A stretch of 64,000 nt of DNA from Monarcha castaneiventris obscurior (GCA_026261815.1 JAMPIT010000583.1:1550001-1614000); one strand, 5' to 3'. Shown: positions 12,691-25,606, counted from the first letter of the stretch. A program made the numbers and translations. Notes: generated from the letters alone by a model not told the origin.

Positions 12691-15226
12691 AAGATTTGTA
12701 AATGCTTAAAGAATTTCTGGAAAACTAAAAAGTCCAGAATATTTCAGAATTCAAGACATGAAATGTTTCTGATATATCTAAGCAGCAGCATGATGTGGAA
12801 ATCAGAGAAAATTAGTTGCATACTTTAGTTAATTTTCCATGAGAATAGGGAGGAAAGGATCCCACTTGTACTAAGACCAAATTAGAAGCATGGATCTGTA
12901 GGTTTTTTTACTGGTCCCTTTAAACTTTCACTATTTTTCGTTAATGAATATGGGAATTTCCCTGATTGATCACTAATTACAAATGAACTACACTGTGAGA
13001 TTAGTGATAATATTTTTTGGACAAAGGAAATGGAATTCTCAAGGTTAGTTTTGTTCCAGTAAGCCAAACATTCCCTGGCACTCTGCAGCACCATTTGCAT
13101 TTCAATGAGGTTGTGGCTCTGTGCCACTGGCTACCATACCTTGCCTTCAGTGTAGCCACCCTGAAAAAAGTCCCCGAAAAGAGAAAGAGCTCTCATTTTT
13201 TAGTCTTAAGCTTGGTTTCCTATGTGTATTTTTTTTAATTTTAAAAGCAAAATCAGCTTCTATAGTTCTATCTCTGATTTAAAGGGATGAATCCAACACA
13301 TTTGAAAGCTTAGTTCCACACATTATGTGACACATATATTTTTAATACACTTAAGGAAGTCAGTGATGATATTGACAAATTCATTGAAAGCTCCACTCAG
13401 CTAAAATGAGAAAATAACCTGAATTTTCAGAAGCAGGAATCTTTCCAGCTTTGTACTTCAGGGGTGTCTTCAACCTGAATGTTTTAATTCTTTCTTTATT
13501 GGCAGGAGTAGCTGCTTTCTAGTGAATAAAAATGCTTCTGGATTTTTAAATCCATATATAAATAAACAAGCATGTCACATAATTATCTGTTCTAGTAGTA
13601 CCTGGAATATTTCTCTTTTCCCATTTATTTATTGTATCCAGGTCTCTAAATAAGTTTTATACTAAAAATCAGCAGAGAATAACACTGTTAGTTCTAATGA
13701 GGGATAGACACAATGAATAATGCTTACTTATATTTCAATTTTTATGATTTGGTATCCTCAACTGGCCATGTAATGTAAAGTCATGTCTTCCAGAAATTTC
13801 TGGGTGTCTAAGAGGCCTTTTAGTTGATGACTTGCCTCACAGACAAATCTAAACACAAATTGGTGGAGTGGCCTCCCCATTTGTATGCAGTCTCTCTCCT
13901 TGCTGTCCTTTCTCCTGCAGAACTGAGATGTCTAAAGCCTGAATGCTTTCCTGTCCCCCAGTTCTGCACTGAGTAACGTGGCCCTGCTAAATCAGGAGCA
14001 CTGATCTAGCTCAGAGCTAGGGAGACCTTTGGCAAAAACAATAGCAGCTAAGGGAATCATCTCTCTCCAAATTCTTGTCTTTTTGTGGAGCTGACGGAAT
14101 ATGAAATTTCATATTCTGTGCCTTTGGAATGACACTGTAGACTGGGAGTGGGGGTTGGCACCTGTCACCTAAAACAATAGGTAGGAACTAAATGCATTCA
14201 AATTGCCATTGTACAGATTAGGCAGTGTCAGAGACAATGCCATCATTCTATTGTTCCCACTAAGAGCACATGAAAGACAAATCCAGTGACACACTGTGCA
14301 GAGAGTTCTCAAAAGTGACTGGGAAGAGAAGGAGAGAATTAAGTGTCAGCATGTTTTAGTGCTGGTATCAAATGCTCTCCATCTCGGGCTCTGCCTGACG
14401 AGTGTTTAGTGAGTCCTGTTGTTGTATGTAAGTGTATTCTTTACTTTCCCTGCATTTTCCTTTCCTGATTGCTCCTGTATTGAATAAAGTTGCACTTTCA
14501 TTGATGCAGTTCTTTCAGCAATGCCTTACTCACAGCCAGACCAGCTCTGGTTATGCCTTTGTTAGATCTCAAACTAAGCATGGCCACGTGAACCATCTTT
14601 TTAATGAGGAACCTTCCAAATGAACTTCTTGGTACAGCCATGTGGGTTAGTGGTGACTCAATAGCAGGAACTGAGGGGTACAAGTCAGAGCAGAACTTTT
14701 GTCACCTTAATTGCTCTGTGCTGCTAAAGAGAGTGACTTTCATATGAGAAGAAAAATCATTCTGTTTAGAATAATTTAAAAACAAACAAACAAACAAACC
14801 TGAGGCTTTTTGTGTGTGCAAATGCAGCATATTTATCACAGTTTGCAGTAGCTTGTTTGCTGGTTTGTTTTATGTTCCCTTCCTAATGTCATCAGAGTGC
14901 TCCTGGGGATAAACCTCAAACAGCAAACATCAAACTGACAATAGGCAGGATGAGTATTCCCAGACCTTGCATCATCTGAAACAACCACAATAAATATTTA
15001 AGAGCAGCCATAGCATCACACAAATGTTTGACCAAGAAGTGATGTCTCACACTGCATTTTAAATGTCAGAAAGTCAGGGACTGGTGAACAAGTGCATGGA
15101 GCAAATTGAACAGCAAAGAGCCTGGAAATGTCCCATTTCTGTACCAAGTGGCAACATGAGTTACTGTGACTGAAGCACAGATGAGCTCAGGGGACAGGAG
15201 CGGACTGTGATCATGGACATGGTGAT
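12691..15226. other. Unique non-coding stretch with a small (AAAC)n tract
   Basis: No gene or RNA was recognised. The only clear landmark is a short AAAC tetranucleotide run at about 14778-14799. The rest is AT-rich unique sequence. Confidence 0.55.
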
Positions 15227-15520
15227 TATAGAATCATGGAGTGGTTTGGGTTGGACAGAGCCTTAAAGCCCATCCAGTGCCACCCCTGCCATGGCAGGGA
15301 CACCTTCCACTGTCCCAGGCTGCTCCAAGCCCCAATGTCCAGCCTGGCCTTGGGCACTGCCAGGGATCCAGGGGCAGCCACAGCTTCTCTGGGCACCCTG
15401 TGCCAGGGCCTGCCCACCCTCCCAGGGAAGGATCCCATCTAACCCTGCCCTCTGGCAGTGGGAAGTCATTCCCCTTTGTCTTGTCACTCCAGTTCCTGAG
15501 GAATTGTCCCTCTGCAGTAA
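15227..15520 (-). mobile_element. CR1 LINE 3' fragment, antisense
   Basis: Begins with a TATAGAATCATGGAGTGG tail and follows the young CR1 pattern (CTTAAAGCCCATCCAGTGCC, GCCATGGCAGGGACACC, CAGGGATCCAGGGGCAGCC). Compared with sister copies it lacks roughly 18-20 bp, including the AACAATTCCTGCCCAATA segment after CCTCCCAGGGAA. It ends near CTGAGGAATTGTCCCTCTGC. The reverse transcriptase part is absent. Confidence 0.9.
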
Positions 15521-18500
15521 GAACAGGATAGGACAGCAAGGCTCCAGTGGAAGTATCAAAACTGTGGCTTTTTTTAGGCTGCTTTTAATGAAACAACAAC
15601 TAAAAGCTTCTCTGAGCAGTCATTCTCCCTTTCACTCTGTCTCCACATCCAAACATGTTCCTTCAAGTCTTTCCATGGTCTCATCTGTGTCCCAGGCCCT
15701 ATGGAGTGGGATTGTGAAGCCTGGCAGAAGGAGGGAACACTGTGTGTTATGGATTCCCCATTTCAAGCTGCTCTGGAGACTTACAGGGAGTTTCATGCTG
15801 TTGTTGATGCTTCAGACCCATCTATTTTGTGTTGTTGTTTTTCTTTCTTTTGGCGGTCTGGGCAGTGCATGGTAATGGACATTTAAAGCACCCTGCCTCA
15901 CTGATACTCTTGCAGAATCAATAAATCTTAGAAACTATGTTATTTAGTCTCTGGAGAAGCATTACAGGTATGAATGGTAAGAATATGGTGGTGATTCAGT
16001 ACATTTGAGGAATGTATCCTATACTTCAGTGTGGGCTTTAAGGTAAGCTCTGAATTCTTTAAGTGGGGCTGGACATGGATCCAATCACTCACGAGGAGAA
16101 GGGAGAAGCTGAACCTCACCTATTAACTGCATGCAAAAGTTAGCAGTCCTCTTCAAATGAATTTTAGGCAGGACAGCTGCTTCTGGGATTTTAACCTCTT
16201 CAAGGAGATCATTTCAATTATAAAGTGAATATTCTATCACACTTTAAAGCTGTACTAATGTGTTTAAGTCTTTCTCAGTTTAAAGCTGTTGTCACAAGGG
16301 GTTTTGGAACTCGACTTTCTACTTTGGTGTGCTTGACTCAGATGCTACAGTGTCGATTGTAAAGATGCATCAAGGCCTGGTTGCAGGGACAGGTGAGCAA
16401 ATTCTTGGCTACCATAAACCAGCACAGCTTTATTGAAGCCAACAGAACTACGTGGAACCTCCTATGAGCTGGAATTTCCTACTGTTCCAGTTTCCTGTGT
16501 GAATTTATCTTTTGGAACTTCTTCTTCATGTGCTTCTATTTTTATTTAAAAAGAAAGACCGTAGATACCATTGATATATCACCTTTGAGCCTTGTGAAAT
16601 GAGTGTGGGTGTTAACAAGGAAATAGATAAATAATAAAAAAAAAAAAAAGGAGGTAAAGAGAAAACATGATTTTAATACCTTTCTAAGGTACAAATAAGA
16701 AAACCTCACAAATTTGCAGTAGACAGACTACAAGAAATCCTGAGGGATTCACACTAAACCTTGGAATGCTGCAGTGGATCTGTTCCTGCTGCAGCTGAGT
16801 GCTCTTCTGTCAGGGTGTTTGTCTGTTCCTGTATTAGTTATGCCAGAAAAGTCCTGGAACCAATGATGGACACTTCAGTGTTACCTGAGAACAGATGGCT
16901 CTGTTCTCTTGACACGATATTTAAGGAGCAGCTTGGTGATAGGTCTCAGAGTTTTACTGATGTAGATTTTTAGCCTTCAAGGATTCTCTGGCAGTCAAAC
17001 AACAGCTGGAACAGTTTTGTGACTAAGCTTGGGTACACAGGATTCCTGGTAAAATGACGAATTTAGGATCCATTGGTGCATATCTTTAATGAGTTACTTT
17101 GGCAGTCGTGGTATGGCAATGTAAGAACAATTTCTGAGATGGAACAAGTGGTACAGAGGTCTACAGCTGTGTTATCCCACATGGGAGCGTTTCTGTAGTC
17201 ACTGGTGGGTGTTGTACTAAACTCAGGCATTATGGGGCTGTTATTACATGAGACTCTCATTATCTAGTTATCAATAATAATACAAAGGCAGTCTGGAAGT
17301 TACTTTGCAAGCCAGTGTGGATTTGGCCCTGATAACTGAAATTATTATTGCCTAAATCACTTTTATAAGATTTAATTTATTGTACTTTCTAATGTGGCTG
17401 AAAGTTATGCACAGATTTTGGTCAGTGACACTTACAAGTAAAAATATATATTTTAGGGAGAAGTGGTTACCTTTCCCAAACATCTTTAAGTGATCAAACA
17501 ATTACTTCTGTATTTGCATGTGTCTGTCTCTCTAGATGGTCAGAATCTATCTGAATGTAGAAGGCCTGCTTTTTAATACTGAATTACTCCCTTTATTTTT
17601 AGCCAACATAATATTAAGAATTTTGAGAACAGGTTATCCAAATGGTGATTGCTTTTACGTAGCTGTTTACTTATTTTATGAAGAAATCTGCTTTACACAA
17701 AATTTGCTCTTTATGGTACTTAATGAGCAGTTGTTTATACAGCTGAATAAGAGAGAAATGGGTCAACAATGTTCAATATCAATCTCTGTCTTGTACTTAT
17801 AAGGTAGAATGTGAAATTGTTCTTGACTATTATCTTCTCTTGTGAGTCTTAGGCTGTCTATTCCTGAGCTGGTAATTAAACATTAAATGCCACTTTTGAG
17901 AGGTCATGAACATTTACAGTGATTGCAATACTGTATTAATAGACTGCTAGAGAGAGGTACTTTGAGTTTTAAAGCAGGCAGAGGAAAACTTAATGAAAGA
18001 ATCAGCTAATTCTGTCTCTTTAGCCTTATCGAAACCTGTGGTTTTTATAGAGTCTCTGTTTTCTCAACTCTGAGGTGATGTGCCTAGAGTCAAATTGTAG
18101 AAGGATATTCCTATCCTAGAAAAAAAGATTGAAACTGATAATAAAAAAAAAAAAAATCCAAGCCCTTCATGAAAACAGAATTTTAGAAATAGATGTCCTT
18201 GAATAGTTCAAGATGGAAGTACATCCATTTTCAGAAAGCAAGATGTACATTGCGGTCCCAGTAGGAATAAAAGAGAATTAAATAGTTGGATACCCCTTAA
18301 ACTTTTAATGTTTTGTGGATTTTTACTGTTTTTACATAAACCATTGGAAGCATGACAGCTGAATTATTAATTGGAATAATTTTCTCCTTTGTTTTCTGTA
18401 AATATTTCTACAGAGTGCCTTTTAATTACAGCCCCTCCATGGGCAACGATGATGGAGGAAATTAATAAAATATATGCAGAACTAGATTCATTTCTAGGAT

Positions 18501-19080
18501 TTCCACAATTTGGACCACGTTCTTCAGGGCCTGACATGCTCAGACAGTTCTTCCTGGACTCAGTGAAGTATTCCTTAGCATAAGAGAATTGGTTGTGTAA
18601 CATCCTGCCTGCCAGGACCTCCTCATCGCTCCCAGGTCCTGCAAGCCACAGGAGTGGCTCCTCCTGCTCCTCAGAGCCTTGTTCTCCCCCCAGATGGCAC
18701 ACAGCCAGGGGTGATGCATCCATGGCCTTCCTCCCCACGTGCCCTCGGCCCCCAACGGCAGCTGAAGGATCTGCTCCATTCTTGGTCATAAATGTCACTG
18801 ATGATCAGCTGTCATTTCAGACAAAACCAGGGGCTGTCATGCTACTGTCAGAAATGAACTTTGCTTTTCTTGTCTCTGGGGGCAATGGCTTGGGGCACTG
18901 GTGGGAGTTCTTTTTGTGAAGCCTTCCCTCCTCAGACTAATGACTACTCTCAGCTGATTTCAGCCCCAAGCCTTTTCATGGCATGGAGACCTCAGTGTTT
19001 CTTGTCTAAAAAGTACTGTTCAAATTGATGTTTTATCAATTTTTGAATGTTTACAGATTTGGGAAAATATTGGTATCCTG
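15521..19080. other. Unique non-coding stretch with a more GC-rich patch
   Basis: Mostly AT-rich unique DNA with A runs near 16638-16650 and 18143-18156. The part from about 18590 to 18910 is noticeably richer in C and G than its surroundings. An 18413-18583 open frame preceded by a pyrimidine-rich AG is discussed as a weak exon candidate but is not called as a gene. Confidence 0.5.
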
Positions 19081-19405
19081 AAGGGACCCTACAAGAAAGA
19101 TGGAGAGAGACTGTTTACAAGGGCCTGGAGTGCCAGGGCAAGGAGGAATGGCTTCCCAGTGAAAGAGGAGAAATTTAGATGGGATATTGGGCAGGAATTG
19201 TTCCCTGGGAGGGTGGGCAGGCCCTGGCACAGGGTGCCCAGAGAAGCTGTGGCTGCCCCTGGATCCCTGGCAGTGCCCAAGGCCAGGTTGGACACTGGGG
19301 CTTGGAGCAGCCTGGGACAGTGGGAGGTGTCCCTGCCATGGCAGGGGTGGGATGGGATGGGATTTAAGGTCCTTTCCAGCCCAAACCATTCCATGATTCT
19401 ATGAT
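19081..19405 (+). mobile_element. CR1 LINE 3' fragment, sense
   Basis: Runs from GACCCTACAAGAAAGATGG, through GGAGAAATTTAGATGGGATA and GGGCAGGAATTGTTCCCTGG, to CTTTCCAGCCCAAACC and a CATGATTCTATGATGATG tail. Its 5' part (CAAGGAGGAATGGCTTCCCAGTGAAAG) differs from most other young copies. It may therefore be a slightly different subfamily with the same 3' end. It is truncated and non-coding. Confidence 0.9.
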
Positions 19406-20165
19406 GATGCCATTTAACATTTTGGAATATTAACCTATTATATTAGGTTATATAACAGCACAGAGAGGGCTAATTTTTTTATTTATCACCTTCTTCAAGC
19501 AGTGTCGTAGTGCCAGTTTGGGAGCCATCCATCATGTCTCTGACATGGTTATTCAGCAAGTCAGAACTGATAAATCTGAATTATCTGGTCTCACTTGTCA
19601 GCACGAATGTCATCCTTGAACAAATGCAAAATCAATTGCAAACCAAAGGCTATGCTCCTGCCAACTGTTAACTATTGACTGCAGAATAAGTTACATGTTT
19701 CCTAGTGATTAGCAAATTTTGGCAAGCTTCTGGACTCCCAGCTTAGTTTGGGAATTAGGATCATATATACACTTTGCAGAGGCAGCGAGGTAAAGCACAT
19801 AATGGCTCTCGTATTGTGCTCTGGAACATAATTCCTCAGCTAATTCAGTTTCTCTGCACCTCCCTTCTCTTTTCCCATGGTGAAAAAAAATGAAGTTATA
19901 AAGTCTGCTAAATGACTAATCAGGAAGTTCCTAAACTTGCTATTAATTACAAGTTACTGGCCATGCAGACCAGAATGCTGTGGCTTCCATAGCTCAGGAG
20001 ATGTTGGAGAAGGATTTCTATACCTCAGCAGGTCTAACTGCATGGGTTGACTTCACCATCAAACATTTTTAGATATGTTATTCTCCTGTATCTACATAAT
20101 AAAGTATAATATAAAAAAATTTATCTGTATACCATCTGTGCCAGTGATCCTGGCACCCTGAGTTG
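19406..20165. other. Unique AT-rich non-coding stretch
   Basis: No gene or repeat was recognised. It ends at the start of the AAAAG microsatellite. Confidence 0.55.
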
Positions 20166-20359
20166 AAAAGAAAAGAGAAAAGAAAAGAAAAGAAAAGAAA
20201 AGAAAAGAAAAGAAAAGAAAAGAAAAGAAAAGAAAAGAAAAGAAAAGAAAAGAAAAGAAAAGAAAAGAAAAGAAAAGAAAAGAAAAGAAAAGAAAAGAAA
20301 AGAAAAGAAAAGAAAAGAAAAGAAAAGAAAAGAAAGAAAAGAAAAGAAAAGAGGAAAAG
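20166..20359. repeat. (AAAAG)n polypurine microsatellite
   Basis: About 38 units of AAAAG in nearly pure form, with one short unit near 20335. The plus strand is all purine across the tract and the minus strand all pyrimidine. Frames across it give Lys-Arg-Lys-Glu repeats on the plus strand and Phe-Leu-Ser repeats on the minus strand; neither is a gene. Confidence 0.97.
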
Positions 20360-20515
20360 CCCACCCCCCCCAAAAAACCAAACCAAAAACTACTCCAAAA
20401 CCCCCCAAAAAACAACAACAACAACAATTCCACAAAAAAAAAAAAAAAACCACAAACAAACAAAGAACCAAACAAATAAATAAACACAAAATCCACCCCC
20501 CAAAAAGAAAGAAAA
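20360..20515. repeat. A/C-rich low-complexity tail of the AAAAG tract
   Basis: The purine tract changes abruptly into A/C-only sequence: CCCACCCCCCCC, CAAAAAACCAAACC, ACAACAACAACAAC and a 17-base A run near 20433. Hardly any G occurs for about 120 bp. It is probably a decayed or compound simple repeat. Confidence 0.8.
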
Positions 20516-21069
20516 CCTTAAGATAAATACTGGAGCAATGGAAAAAGAAATAAAAGTTCCAGGACAGTCTTAGTGTTGACTGCTTTAACTAATTTAATGA
20601 GATTTTTAATATAGAAAAAGCATAAGTTAAATTAAAAAATATCTTCTAATGAAGTATTTTTATAGGGGAATATTTTATGCCTACTCTGTCTGGTTTTATA
20701 TCTTTAATTTGCTGAGTGAAAAAAGAGATGGTTCTTTTTCTCTGTTTTTGGCAACCCCCTGGAGTTAAAAGCATGAATAGAAGTGTACATACATCCTCTG
20801 GTAACTGATCCTCATTGCCATCGAGAGAGCAATGGGAAAATCCTGTAGGTAGAGACAGCTGGCTCTCTCCTAGGGCTCTGTGCTAGTGATAGGAAGAGGG
20901 ACTGAGGCTTTTATTCTTGAGATTTAGATATCTCTGAACATTAAAAGTAAGTAAGAAATGTTAAAAATGTGAAAGCATCTATTAATTCCTCCTTCAGTAA
21001 TTAGTGTAAAGTCAGTTGAAAAATGAAAGACTTTTTTGAGTTCTAAAATATGACAAGATGATGCAGTCA
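20516..21069. other. Unique AT-rich non-coding stretch
   Basis: Nothing recognised between the simple repeat and the next CR1. Confidence 0.55.
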
Positions 21070-21572
21070 TTCAGTTCTGGTGCTCCCAACATAAGAAGGA
21101 CATGAAACTGTCGGAGCAACTCCAGAGGAGGCCACGGAGGTGCTGAGGGGACTGGAGCCCCTCCCCTGTGGAGCCAGGCTGGGAGAGCTGGGGCTGCTCA
21201 GCCTGGAGAGGAGAAGGTTGTGTGGAGACCTCACAGCACCTTCCAGGGGCTGCAGGGAAACCAGAGAGGGACAATTCCTCTGGGACTGCAGTGCCAGGAG
21301 CCAGGGAATGGCTTCCCAGTGCCAGAGGGCAGGGCTGGATGGGATATTGGGCAGGAATTGTTCCCTGGGAGGGTGGGCAGGCCCTGGCACAGGGTGCCCA
21401 GAGAAGCTGTGGCTGCCCCTGGATCCCTGGCAGTGCCCAAGGCCAGGTTGGACACTGGGGCTTGGAGCAGCCTGGGACAGTGGAAGGTGTCCCTGCTATT
21501 GCAGGGGGTGGAATGGGATGAGCTTTTGGTCCCTTCCAACCCAAACCATTCATGATTCTGCGATTCTATGAC
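21070..21572 (+). mobile_element. CR1 LINE 3' fragment, sense, longer copy
   Basis: Starts with the diverged CR1 segment TTCAGTTCTGGTGCTCCC and AACTCCAGAGGAGGCCACGG. It then has CTCAGCCTGGAGAGGAGAAG, GGAGACCTCACAGCACCTTC and the shared 3' block, ending GATTCTGCGATTCTATGAC. The diagnostic 5' block matches the 25.2 kb copy and differs from the copies at 1.1, 34.0 and 46.6 kb, so two subfamilies are present. The several open frames of up to 160 codons across it are shadows. Confidence 0.92.
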
Positions 21573-24500
21573 AGAACTTTCCATATTCAGTTTTAATACT
21601 TAATTCCATTTCTCCTTGACTCATACACAATAAGTGATGAATACAAATAGTGACTCAACATATAACTCATAACTCAAAATCACAATATTTTGTTTCTAAG
21701 AGTTTCTGAAGGCAGCTAAAAAATAATGATTCTGATATTTTTAGCCACTGGATCTTCAGTGGTTTTCAAAAAGGTCTGTGAATTTTTTTCTTCATCACCT
21801 AAGGGCTTGTTTTTCCTTTTTTTTCACAACAGCAGACGCACATCCAAAGTGCAGAACAGCATTTACCATGTGAAATCTGAGCAGGATGGAGTACATGCAA
21901 TGCTGGGAAAGCAGAGAATTAAAACTGCTGTCCAAGATGTAAAATCACAGAAGGCAGTGGGTGTTCTGCAGCGAGCAGGCAGCCACACTTCATCACACTC
22001 CCCAGGCCACTTGTTTTGTAGCCATTTACTTCCCCAGCAGGGGCCCTCCACTCCAGTCACACTTCCTTAGCAATTCTCCACATTTGATCGATTATTCAAA
22101 TAGCTGACTATGTTTTCAGACCTGCAGAGTTTTTCAGATGCACTTGTGCAAAAGGTTTATGGGTTAATTTCTTATCTTAATATATAATTTAGAGGACAAT
22201 ATTTCTTATTCTGCATATTCGTTTTCATGCCATGGCAAATTACAAATACTTGGATATTTTAGTGCTCTAAAGCACAAGAAATTCTTTGCTAACTTAAATA
22301 AACAGCTTAGCTCTTTCCCTTCTAATGCATAAGTCCTCTCATAAATTATTTTTCTTTCGTTAATTCTATTTTTTGAAACACTTACTACTAATTGATCTAG
22401 CTGAAAAATCTATCTTCTCTTCTCTGAGGTTCATACATGAAAACCTCTCCTTCTATGTGACGTTCTTCTTTCCAGTGCTGTTTTCCTTTGTACCATTTAT
22501 TGTTTCTTTAGGGCTACTCTGAAAGTGAACTAATTAAGCTTCTTTGAAGAGATTCTGAAAAATTAACAGTTTTAGGTGAGGAGGTAAAAGCTAATCTAGT
22601 CTTGGGTATTAAAAATTTGAATTTCATTATAGATTTAGCTATTCCTAATTAGCTGATGTGATGGCTGCTTCTGAAAAGTGCTGCATTGCACTTGACATGT
22701 TATGGTGGTTTGTCCTGCATGATGGACAGTCTGTCCTTGTCAGCCTTGTCCTAACTCCAGTTCACCTGCCCTAGAAATTACCTGTCCTTTAGGGTGCTCT
22801 TTGGAGGAATAAATCAAGATAAGGAAAAAAAATGATAAAGACAAGAAAAAAATGCATGTAGTTCCACTAAGAACATTCTTTAAAATAAAAAGTGTTCAGC
22901 ATAACATGTACTTTTGGCATCAACCTTGATTAATAATTCATTCATTATTTTTTATGCTACTAACAATATGTGAAAACTCTTTTGAACCTATAGCAATATA
23001 TAATATTTCTTGAAAAAGGTTTCCAGCTTGAAAATCTGGTTTGGGAAGAATTGTTTAGCCAACCATAGATAACCATCACAGCATAGATGCTGTGACATCT
23101 TTAGCACTGATCTGGCCACATTTAAAAGGAGAATGCAGTGGCTACAGAGGTGAAGAGCACTGGTTGAGCTTGCCACTGGATGTCACTTTATTTGGCATCC
23201 CTAAAGCCTTTGTCTTTGAAGTGAATTCTAAATTGCTCCTAACAGGCTTCTCAGGATTCTAAAAAGAGCCAAAAATCACTGTGTATTTTTGTTATTTATT
23301 GATGGTGTGATCCCTCCAGAATTATGAAAGTTCTCTGTTATGTGATCCTCACATTTTATATCTCACAGCCAAGCTCTGAGCACAGACTTTGCCAAACCTT
23401 TTCTTGGACCCATAAACCTGTAAGCAAAATGAGCAGCCTGTGACCACACAACTAACCAGAGGAGTGACTGAGAGGGGCATGTCCCCTCTACTTCAGAGCT
23501 TTCAAGCTCTGAGTTTCATACCTCCTGTCAAAAGAATGAAAACTCACATTTTGACCTTTCTAATTTATTTTTTTTAAGTTGTGGCTTAGTATTCAAAGCT
23601 GACAGAGAGGTGTCCTTAGATGTGCTGTATCCACTGCATTGCTCAGACCCAGCATAAACTGTAAAAACTAGAATTAGTTCTAGAAAAAGATTAAATCAGC
23701 AATAGGCATCACGTTAGAGGAGAGGAGCTGTTGCAGATCTCTTCAGTCTGTTGTGTTTGCAGAGCTCCAGCAGCCTGTCCACATTACAGTCCTGACAGTG
23801 CCAGGAATATCCAGCTCCATTCCCTGCTAAAAGGCAGGACTCAGAATATTTCTGCACCTGATCCCTCACTGACAAGTCCTTCTTGCAAAACCAAAAAGGG
23901 AAAATGCCTTTTCTTGAAGCAACACATTTGTGAAGTTATTTTTCTTTTCCAATTTATCTTTTCATAAAAAGATAAAGAGGTTCAGCTTCTTCCCCCCCCC
24001 CCTCCCCCCCCCCCCAATACCAGCTCTCCCAGAAAGGATTACTTTTCAGTAGTTCCTCTTATTACCCAAAAAAAAAGAGAGGAAGACTCCTTTGAAAGCT
24101 GTCTGGCAGATTTGGGGGCCAGATTCTTTCAATCTATTTATCTCCTTTCCCGTTTATTCATCAGCCTTATCAGCAGAAGACACAACACTTTGTGAGATTG
24201 TGATCTTTCTACATCCATGGAATACTTCAGTAAAATTAAATTTTACTTCCAACTGCCTCTGTTTTAGAAAAGTCTGTATTTTTTGATGATTGAATCCTTG
24301 CCAGCTTTGGTGGTAAGGTCATTAATAGCATGTATGTGCACATAGTGCTGCAGTTCAATAAGAACTGTACTTGTGCTAAAAAAATAAATACAGTTTCAAG
24401 CTGTGGGAAAGTAGAAGGTTCACCCTTTGCACTCCAAGCTCTCATCAGATTTTTACTGTTCTCTGCTGTTTTGTTCTGTTATTATGATGTTCTTTGAATT

Positions 24501-25190
24501 GCCTAAGCAGTCAATGGGAGAACTACTTACCTGCTCTCCACAGCTCTTGACATCAGCTAAACAATGCATGAAAGTGTTTTACAGAAAGAGACAGACAGGG
24601 GAAGAGATATGGAGAAACTAGAGATATAAAGTGACATTACACATTTTATGAAATGACAAAAGAAAACACGCTGAAAGTCAAAAGCTTTCAGTAGCAGCAG
24701 CATTTTTAAAAGGCCTGGTATCACAATAAATAAGATTTTTCAGAGCCTTTTGGCAAAGGGAATAAGATTTTGTTATTATTCTCTATTGGTAAATTATCCT
24801 TGAAAAAAAGAAAGGTGCTTCTAGGAAATAGTAACTAATGCTAAAAAAATATACTCCTAGCAAACAAGTAATGCTTTTACAATAGAATCCTATCCAAAGG
24901 AAAAGTTTATGGCACAGTTATGGTGGGGATAACATCTTTGAAAATTGCATGACTGATTAGAAGTGAAGACTTCTAATCAGTTAATTTTGTGCAGTGTTAA
25001 ATCTTTCCATACACAGGTGTTGTGGCTCCACTCTAATCTTCTTCTTCTTCTTTGTAGTTCTGCTCTGGCAAAATGGTGACTTAGCACTGCACATTGGTAA
25101 TAACTGGACAAATTACAGGCTGCTCATATTTGGCATGGTGAGGATAGGATTTCAAAAACTTGATGTTAGTTTTAGGCTGTTAAAGTAGGA
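21573..25190. other. Unique non-coding stretch
   Basis: AT-rich unique sequence with no gene recognised. The one clear landmark, a poly-C tract, is listed separately. A GC-richer patch at about 21840-22070 has no recognisable coding content. Confidence 0.5.
23992..24015. repeat. Poly-C tract
   Basis: Eleven C, one T, then twelve C. On the minus strand this is two long G runs, which could form G-quadruplex structures. Its length is probably polymorphic and hard to sequence accurately. Confidence 0.95.
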
Positions 25191-25570
25191 TGATAGAATC
25201 CCAGAATGGTTTGGGCAGGAAGGGACCTTAAAGCCCATCCAGTGCCACCCCTGCAATAGCAGGGACACCTTCCACTGTCCCAGGCTGCTCCAAGCCCCAA
25301 TGTCCAACCTGGCCTTGGGCACTGCCAGGGATCCAGGGGCAGCCACAGCTTCTCTGGGCACCCTGTGCCAGGGCCTGCCCACCCTCCCAGGAAACAATTC
25401 CTGCCCAATATCCCATCCAGCCCTGCCCTCTGGCACTGGGAAGCCATTCCCTGGCTCCTGGCACTGCAGTCCCTGAGGAATTGTCCCTCCCTGGTTTCCC
25501 TGCAGCCCCTGGAAGGTGCTGTGAAGTCTCCACACAACCTTCTCCTCTCCAGGCTGAGCAGCCCCAACTT
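25191..25570 (-). mobile_element. CR1 LINE 3' fragment, antisense
   Basis: Begins with a GATAGAATCCCAGAATGG tail and follows the young CR1 antisense order to CTCTCCAGGCTGAGCAGCCCC. Its 5' block (GGAAGGTGCTGTGAAGTCTCC) places it in the same subfamily as the 21.1 kb copy. The two form an inverted pair about 3.6 kb apart. The truncation point near 25570 is followed within 40 bp by a small hairpin. Confidence 0.92.
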
Positions 25571-25606
25571 TCTCAGACTAAAAAATCAATCACTTGATAA
25601 TACACT

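Noticed and set aside
17536..17802. 88-codon frame starting right after TGTCTCTCTAG
   Set aside because: The acceptor-like context alone is weak, the composition is that of random AT-rich DNA, and no family was recognised.
20078..20496. Phe/Leu/Ser-rich minus-strand and Lys/Arg/Glu-rich plus-strand frames
   Set aside because: They are translations of the AAAAG tract and its A/C-rich neighbour, not genes.
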